Source of the DNA: Teredinibacter turnerae T7901
GTDB lineage: Bacteria > Pseudomonadota > Gammaproteobacteria > Pseudomonadales > Cellvibrionaceae
Direction: 5' to 3'
DNA: 64,000 nucleotides
NCBI RefSeq assembly: GCF_000023025.1
Contig: NC_012997.1
Span: 2,787,125 to 2,851,124, forward strand
A program made the position numbers and the translations under genes. Below the pieces are notes generated by a model. The model had not been told where the DNA came from. It ran no database searches and saw only the letters and a list, made by a program, of their open reading frames with translations. Within the stretch, counting starts at the first letter, position 1, and each line of letters opens with the position of its first letter. Below are positions 62,601 through 64,000 of the stretch, piece by piece.

Positions 62601-63635
62601 CAACCACGGATTTTCCAGGAAGGCGAGACAGTGAATTTTGCATTGAGCGCGAGCGACGCCGACGGCAATACGCTGTTTTATTCCGCCAACAACCTACCCG
62701 CAGGTTTGAGTCTCGATAGTGAAACCGGTGTCGTTTCGGGCAGCCTCGACTCCGAACACGCAGGCCAGTACACAACCGTAATCGGAGTAAGCGATGGACC
62801 GGCAGTCGACAGCCGGGCAGTGACATGGGGCGTTATTTTAAGTTTCCCCGGGGACCAGGATAACGACTTGATACCGGATAGTGTTGAGGTAAATTATTTA
62901 CTCGACCCATTTAATTTTGCCGATGGTGCCGATGACCTGGATGGTGATGGCTACAGTAATGCGGTGGAGTATCAGGCCGGTACGGCCATGGACGATGCGG
63001 CGGATTTCCCCGGCGGAATGAGTTCTTCCAGCAGTTCCTCGAGTAGCTCGTCCAGTGCCAGCAGCTCCAACTCATCCAGCAGTTCTTCAAGTTCGTCCAG
63101 CTCGGCTTCTTCAAGTGCAAGCTCAACGTCTTCAAGCTCAAGCTCAAGCTCCAGTTCATCAAGTAGCTCCAGCTCTTCAGGTGGCGCCAGCTGCCAGTGC
63201 AACTGGTACGGCGCGCTCTATGCTTTGTGCCAGAATCAAAACACTGGCTGGGGCTGGGAAAACAATGCCCAATGCATCGGTATTAACACTTGCTCAAATC
63301 AATGGGGTAATGGTGGCCCAGTCGGATGTAATGGCTCAACGAGTTCCAGCTCCAGTAGCAGCTCCTCTTCAAGTAGCTCTTCTTCAAGCAGCTCATCATC
63401 AGGCTCAACCACCAGTTCGTCTTCAAGTTCATCTTCTTCGGGTGGCGGCAGCAACTGTGCCGGAGTTAACGTTTACCCAAATTGGACAGCCAAAGATTGG
63501 GCCGGTGGAGAATTTAATCACGCCGACGCCGGCGACCAAATGGTCTACCAAAACACACTCTATGTTGCGAACTGGTACACCGCAACGGTGCCGGGGAGCG
63601 ATCAATCCTGGACAAGTCTGGGCGCGTGCCAGTAA
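59661..63635 (+). CDS. Secreted PQQ-type sugar dehydrogenase - diheme cytochrome c - PA14 - CBM10 - CBM5/12 fusion
   Basis: A 1324-residue secreted protein starting after a GGGGG site. A signal peptide (1-20) leads to a glucose/sorbosone-dehydrogenase-like beta-propeller (about 50-490). Its active-site H227 lies in SHRGGGLTFDNDGYLW, and GRIWSSEVGNLARDEIN is the expected second motif. A cytochrome part (about 500-815) has two heme motifs, C653-TTC-H and C733-SYC-H, and a possible Met ligand M798; it resembles the SO2930/HNE_0200-type diheme family. Then come PA14 (831-965), an Ig-like He_PIG repeat (972-1055), a Ca-binding DxDxDG stretch, poly-Ser, CBM10 (1178-1223), poly-Ser and a CBM5/12-like C-terminus. 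It is likely an extracellular redox enzyme held on polysaccharide. Confidence 0.82.
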   Translation: MKNCFLTLTIAVLLFQGALAGPSGIDENIPVAPFLNGTLPTTKPLDPSNSDWTAEPIFTNLDLDLTLAITANPANNQLFAASRSGLIQAFENTPNVTSSNIVLDMRDRVANVFDGGFLNMVVHPEFGQQGSPYANYFYVYYTSRCGVVGPHPTIPGEFELEGEFKTNGVANHPCNNSVPESFQDEQDQVFYDAYLRLSRFTFNHQTNTADPDSERTLLNIQLYNASHRGGGLTFDNDGYLWLAIGEQVRYNTSQRITDNFEGGIIRIATDVTPNGDGTWACPEGTHVPVRRMNEASPENDFANGIYEEITGNFYCIPDDNPWVGESGVYEEFATVGNRNAHRMTLDAETGRIWSSEVGNLARDEINIIELGKNYGWPFREGSVAGDYDPPANIRGELTDPLLDFTRDESQSIIGGYVYRGSKFPELYGKYIAGDYMTDYVWAITLDEDGLGATFDRLLTFSPGSLATWGQDNNGELFLGDVASENASIFALARNSGPLVDAPGQISLLGIFDDLVDFKVADYFIPYDLVQPFWSDGAFKQRWIAIPNDGNRDSTSEKIVFSESGNWQYPIGTVLMKHFELPLDENDPSIRARLETRLLVLGENEKWYGLAYRWRPDLSDADLLTTSETADYTVLLADGSSRTQTWLFPSRSQCTTCHTDGAGGALGPRTHQINRNLDYPSGILANQLETWSHLNIFDTSLSESQVADLIRGANIDDASASLETRARSWLDANCSYCHQPATGRAQFDARFTSQLTQQNLIYGNSSRDFGLIDPFIITPQFPERSTALHLINGIGTDAMPPLAKALVDEAGANIVEAWIKRIDPNFSSSSGLNYAYYETTGFGTPNLDNEIVVSSGTTRSFDLGLRQRDDNFALRFTALIYIPQTGQYTFVSDADDGSQLSINNAMVVNNTGFWVKPTTGTVTLNEGYHNFQLDVFDAWGPQSLTVEWAGPGFGQRSLDSTSLYLSIPQQTTNTAPVLSDPQPRIFQEGETVNFALSASDADGNTLFYSANNLPAGLSLDSETGVVSGSLDSEHAGQYTTVIGVSDGPAVDSRAVTWGVILSFPGDQDNDLIPDSVEVNYLLDPFNFADGADDLDGDGYSNAVEYQAGTAMDDAADFPGGMSSSSSSSSSSSSASSSNSSSSSSSSSSSASSSASSTSSSSSSSSSSSSSSSSSGGASCQCNWYGALYALCQNQNTGWGWENNAQCIGINTCSNQWGNGGPVGCNGSTSSSSSSSSSSSSSSSSSSSSGSTTSSSSSSSSSGGGSNCAGVNVYPNWTAKDWAGGEFNHADAGDQMVYQNTLYVANWYTATVPGSDQSWTSLGACQ

Positions 63636-63658
63636 ATCCAGCCAGCCAGTAAACAATG

Positions 63659-63696
63659 AAAAAAGTGCGACATAGCCATGTCGCACTTTTTCTTTT
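63659..63696 (+). terminator. Rho-independent terminator after the redox-enzyme gene
   Basis: AAAAAGTGCGACAT (63660-63673) and ATGTCGCACTTTTT (63678-63691) form a perfect 14-bp stem with a 4-base loop and run into more T. It is about 25 bases past the stop. Confidence 0.93.
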
Positions 63697-63835
63697 AATG
63701 GGGTAATTAATTATATAACTCCGCTTAAGTGCCTTTCTAAAGGCTTGTGTCGGATTTGCTGACACTTGAAAAAACGACTGTGACTCATCAGCGCATATCC
63801 GTATTTTTTTACTCTTTTTTCTCATCGGCGTTTTT

Positions 63836-63900
63836 CATCGGTGAATGTCATCGGTGAATGTCATCGGTGAATGTCATCGGTGAATGTCATCGGTGAATGT
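63836..63900. repeat. Five perfect tandem copies of a 13-bp unit
   Basis: The unit CATCGGTGAATGT is repeated five times without a mismatch, at 63836, 63849, 63862, 63875 and 63888. A degenerate CATCGGCG just precedes it. It is intergenic, after the terminator. Possible length variation between strains, or a multi-copy protein site. Confidence 0.95.
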
Positions 63901-64000
63901 CCTCTTTATCTCCTCGCTCGCAGCATCAAACCATGGTTCAGCCCAGTCGATTTAAATTTTAGAATTTGAGCAAGGATCGTATTACAATGTGCCACAGCCT

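Noticed and set aside
62972-63202. Glu/Leu-rich frame on the minus strand opposite the poly-Ser linker
   Set aside because: It is the antisense of serine codons (AGC/TCA type) in the real gene, which always gives Glu/Leu/Ala-rich shadows.

Overview
The window looks like chromosomal DNA of a gammaproteobacterium of the Cellvibrionaceae type (Teredinibacter, Saccharophagus or Cellvibrio-like). The best evidence is two secreted proteins with long poly-serine linkers joining carbohydrate-binding modules (CBM2, CBM10, a CBM5/12-like module). The core genes also have gammaproteobacterial order and length. Species cannot be fixed from sequence alone. I see no rRNA, tRNA, CRISPR array, prophage or transposase gene.

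Layout. 1-8.7 kb is housekeeping: aroC (cut by the window edge) and prmB, folE opposite them, a PilZ protein, then a tight minus-strand operon gpsA > DUF4389 > sixA > alpha/beta hydrolase > DUF4892, then htpG with a sigma-32-type promoter and a small lipoprotein. 8.9-20.2 kb is one minus-strand TCA supercluster, sdhCDAB-sucAB-lpd-sucCD, with gltA divergent at 21.0 kb. Together these encode citrate synthase, 2-oxoglutarate dehydrogenase, succinyl-CoA synthetase and succinate dehydrogenase. 22.5-27.4 kb is a Gld-like ABC exporter set (ATPase, permease fused to a GldG-type domain, DUF4340), followed by the RNA helicase gene deaD/csdA. 29.5-36.5 kb is a six-gene overlapping operon RDD > SpoIIM-like > DUF4129 > DUF4350 > MoxR > DUF58.

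36.6-44.2 kb mixes small membrane proteins, an FKBP isomerase with rdgC, yaeQ, a modular GH10 xylanase and two orphan envelope/secreted proteins. 45.0-51.7 kb is an iron-uptake operon exbB-exbD-exbD-tonB-siderophore receptor-hydroxyacid oxidase-piuC behind a Fur-box-like site. 51.87-52.12 kb holds a short element with terminal inverted repeats, probably a MITE. 52.3-56.5 kb is the RNA repair module rtcB-rtcA with divergent rtcR and a sigma-54 promoter. After a lipoprotein gene and rsgA there is a 1.3 kb gene-poor stretch. Next comes a 1324-residue secreted protein combining a PQQ-type sugar dehydrogenase, a diheme cytochrome, PA14, Ig-like, CBM10 and CBM5/12-like parts. A strong terminator and five perfect 13-bp tandem repeats close the window.

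The most unusual item is the sugar dehydrogenase-cytochrome-CBM fusion: by inference, a polysaccharide-tethered extracellular redox enzyme that could feed electrons to oxidative polysaccharide degradation. Next are the hydroxyacid oxidase inside the iron operon, the MITE-like element, and the little-characterised MoxR and Gld-like clusters.
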